Assembly (NCBI GenBank): GCA_949293925.1
Contig: CASFFI010000006.1
Location: 1-7,452 of the forward strand
Length of the DNA stretch: 7,452 nucleotides
Source of the DNA: an uncultured Christensenella sp.
GTDB lineage: Bacteria > Bacillota > Clostridia > Christensenellales > UBA1242
Direction of reading: 5' to 3'
Shown here: piece after piece, positions 6,323 to 7,452 of the stretch
Layout of the letters: each line of letters begins with the position of its first letter
How positions within the stretch are numbered: position 1 is the first letter of the stretch
Position numbers and translations under genes: made by a program
The notes under the pieces: model-generated
The model's input: the letters and a program-made list of their open reading frames with translations, nothing else
What the model was told of the DNA's origin: nothing
Database searches by the model: none

Positions 6323-6886
6323 ATGAAAAAATATTGTATAACAATTGAAGGACCGCAAGGCACTGGTAAAACAACTTTGGCAAATTATTTAAGGGAAAAT
6401 TTGTTGTCAGTCAATTTGTATCGACTGACTGGTATGCCTGACAAAAGTATTAATGCAAAACAAAAATCTTTAAAAATGTATAAGGATTTAATAAATTACA
6501 TTAAAACTGTACTAAATGTGGATATTTCATTAGTTTTTGATAGAACTTTTTTTAGTGAACTTGTGTATGCCAGAATCGGTTTAAAAGAATACGATTATGA
6601 AAAGCCTTTTAAAATATTAATTAACAAATATTTGAAATTGAATTGTAAACATATTGCCATTTTCCTCTATTTAGAAGATACTAATTTATATGTTGAACGA
6701 TTACATAGAAATAGAAATGCAGAATATGTTAAATTTGATTTAAATAACAGCATAAATCAACAAGTTGAATATCTAAAACTAGCCGATGAAATGAATAAAT
6801 TTAAAGATATAGAAGTTATAAAACTTCCTATGGATAATTTTGAAAAAGCGTATAAAATTATTAATGAGAGATTTAATATAAAATGA
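6323..6886 (+). CDS. P-loop nucleoside/nucleotide kinase, thymidylate-kinase-like
   Basis: The 187-residue protein starts with a strand and Walker A motif IEGPQGTGKTT (P-loop 10-17), as in thymidylate kinases and deoxynucleoside kinases. VFDRTFFSELVY (71-82) holds Asp73-Arg74 and matches the DR(Y/F)xxS substrate-binding segment of that fold. IAIFLYLE (111-118) is the expected strand before the nucleotide, and ERLHRNRN (125-132) has the spaced arginines of a LID region. It most likely phosphorylates a nucleoside or nucleotide, but the substrate is not evident and it is not a standard Tmk. ATG 6323 is required to keep the P-loop strand; a TTG at 6293 would lie inside the valS terminator. There is no Shine-Dalgarno site, and -10-like bases sit directly before the ATG. 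Its TGA overlaps the next ATG (ATGA), so the two genes are coupled. Confidence 0.85.
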   Translation: MKKYCITIEGPQGTGKTTLANYLRENLLSVNLYRLTGMPDKSINAKQKSLKMYKDLINYIKTVLNVDISLVFDRTFFSELVYARIGLKEYDYEKPFKILINKYLKLNCKHIAIFLYLEDTNLYVERLHRNRNAEYVKFDLNNSINQQVEYLKLADEMNKFKDIEVIKLPMDNFEKAYKIINERFNIK

Positions 6887-7239
6887 TAAATTTTAATAAA
6901 ATGAATGAAATAATTATTGAAAAATCAAAGTTTATTGCATATTCTTTTGATATTTTTAGTACTGATGATATAAAAGATATTTTATTGGAACTTAAAAAAG
7001 AACACAGGAAAGCAACACATATATGTTTTGCTTATGTGTATAAAAGAGAAGTCGTTTTAGAAAAGTGTTCTGATGACGGAGAGCCATCTGGGACTGCGGG
7101 ATTACCAATAATGAATGTTATAAAGAAAAAAGGATTACAAAATGTAATGGTCGTTGTTGTAAGATATTTTGGTGGAAAAAAATTGGGCGCTGGTGGGCTT
7201 GTGCGTGCTTATACTAAATCGGCAAGTTTGGTTTTATAA
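6883..7239 (+). CDS. yigZ: YigZ/IMPACT family protein, single-domain form
   Basis: The 118 residues hold the N-terminal UPF0029 (IMPACT) domain. EKSKFIAYSF opens it, ATHICFAYVY (44-53) follows, and the signature blocks SDDGEPSGTAG (63-73) and VRYFGGKKLGAGGLVRAYT (93-111) are intact. IMPACT relatives act in translation control in eukaryotes; the bacterial role is poorly defined. Bacterial YigZ proteins are usually about 200 residues with a C-terminal DUF1949 domain. Here the gene stops right after the first domain, and the 87 bases before the next gene are non-coding and contain a promoter, so no displaced second domain is present. ATG 6883 overlaps the kinase stop as ATGA, and coupling supports it. 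ATG 6901 (112 residues) is an alternative that fits the usual domain start equally well. Confidence 0.9.
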   Translation: MINFNKMNEIIIEKSKFIAYSFDIFSTDDIKDILLELKKEHRKATHICFAYVYKREVVLEKCSDDGEPSGTAGLPIMNVIKKKGLQNVMVVVVRYFGGKKLGAGGLVRAYTKSASLVL

Positions 7240-7254
7240 ATATATGTAAATTTA

Positions 7255-7283
7255 TTGAAATTAATTTTTTTATGTGATATTAT
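7255..7283 (+). promoter_or_regulatory. Promoter of the CmpB-like gene
   Basis: TTGAAA (7255-7260) and TATTAT (7278-7283) are separated by 17 bases. TG at 7275-7276 followed by one base gives an extended -10. The start would be near 7290, leaving a leader of about 37 bases. Confidence 0.6.
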
Positions 7284-7326
7284 ATCATTAAATAGAGTAA
7301 TTTGTCGAAAATATTTGGAGAAGCAA

Positions 7327-7452
7327 ATGAATAAGTTAGAAAAAGTATCAAAATATTTTATCGTTTTTTTAATATTTTCCTTTTTAGGCTGGTGCATGGA
7401 AACAGTATATAAATGGATACTATTAGGTCATTTTGAGGATAGGGGATTCTTG
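7327..7452 (+). CDS. CmpB-like membrane protein (PF06541), 5' part only
   Basis: The gene runs off the right edge, and 42 residues are visible. After a short basic start (MNKLEKVSKY) comes a membrane helix (about 11-23) that ends in SFLGWCMETVYKW. Then LLGHFEDRGFL follows. The pattern FLGW-x2-E-x2-Y followed by a short linker and N/D-RGFL is the N-terminal signature of the 'putative ABC-transporter type IV' family (PF06541, CmpB), a multi-pass membrane family without a settled function. GGAG (7317-7320) lies 6 bases before ATG, and a promoter precedes it. The rest of the gene is needed to confirm the family. Confidence 0.8.
   Translation, partial: MNKLEKVSKYFIVFLIFSFLGWCMETVYKWILLGHFEDRGFL

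Noticed and set aside
7249..7271. Possible terminator after yigZ: 5-pair AATTT/AAATT stem and a T run
   Set aside because: The stem is short, has no G-C pairs, and overlaps the -35 of the next promoter.
7209..7397. Minus-strand open frame at 7209-7397
   Set aside because: It overlaps the yigZ end, a promoter and the CmpB-like start, and has no supporting signals.

Overview
The window is very AT-rich and reads as the chromosome of a low-GC Firmicutes-type bacterium, probably an uncultured gut Clostridia or Bacilli relative. The reasons are the base composition, Shine-Dalgarno sites of the AGGAGG type, sigma-A-like promoters that often carry an extended -10 (TGn before TATAAT), U-tailed hairpin terminators, and protein families common in that group. 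The standard bacterial code fits: tryptophan is TGG, and TGA ends the kinase gene at 6886. The exact lineage cannot be fixed from the sequence. There is no CRISPR array, IS element, phage gene, rRNA or tRNA.

Layout. 1-116 is a leader with a strong promoter. 117-848 (+) is a type I signal peptidase whose start codon lies almost at the predicted transcription start. 909-2492 (-) is a two-gene envelope operon read leftward: a PlsC-like acyltransferase (1714-2492) followed by an overlapping GT8 glycosyltransferase (909-1721). The acyltransferase frame is broken at a run of exactly 12 A in its coding strand. The protein is complete and matches its family on both sides of the run if one extra A, or a -1 slip, is allowed. 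2493-2691 is a divergent intergenic region with an AT-rich dyad. 2692-3519 (+) is a two-helix membrane protein with an Arg/Ser-rich N-terminal tail and a C-terminal zinc ribbon. 3612-3782 (+) is a 56-residue 2[4Fe-4S] ferredoxin with its own promoter and a terminator that overlaps its stop codon. 3874-6279 (+) is valS, a short valyl-tRNA synthetase without the usual C-terminal coiled coil, with its own promoter and terminator. 6323-7239 (+) is a coupled pair, a thymidylate-kinase-like P-loop kinase and a YigZ/IMPACT protein lacking its usual second domain. 7327 to the window end (+) is the start of a CmpB-like (PF06541) membrane protein.

Most genes are housekeeping and appear to be separately transcribed. 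The acyltransferase/GT8 pair is the one functional cluster and is likely to act on membrane lipid or a glycolipid. I found no clearly new multi-gene system. The observation most worth following is the A12 tract, which could be a phase-variation or slippage switch on the envelope operon, or a sequencing or assembly indel. Second are two starts (117 and 6323) that lack a Shine-Dalgarno site and sit directly against promoter elements, which suggests leaderless mRNAs.
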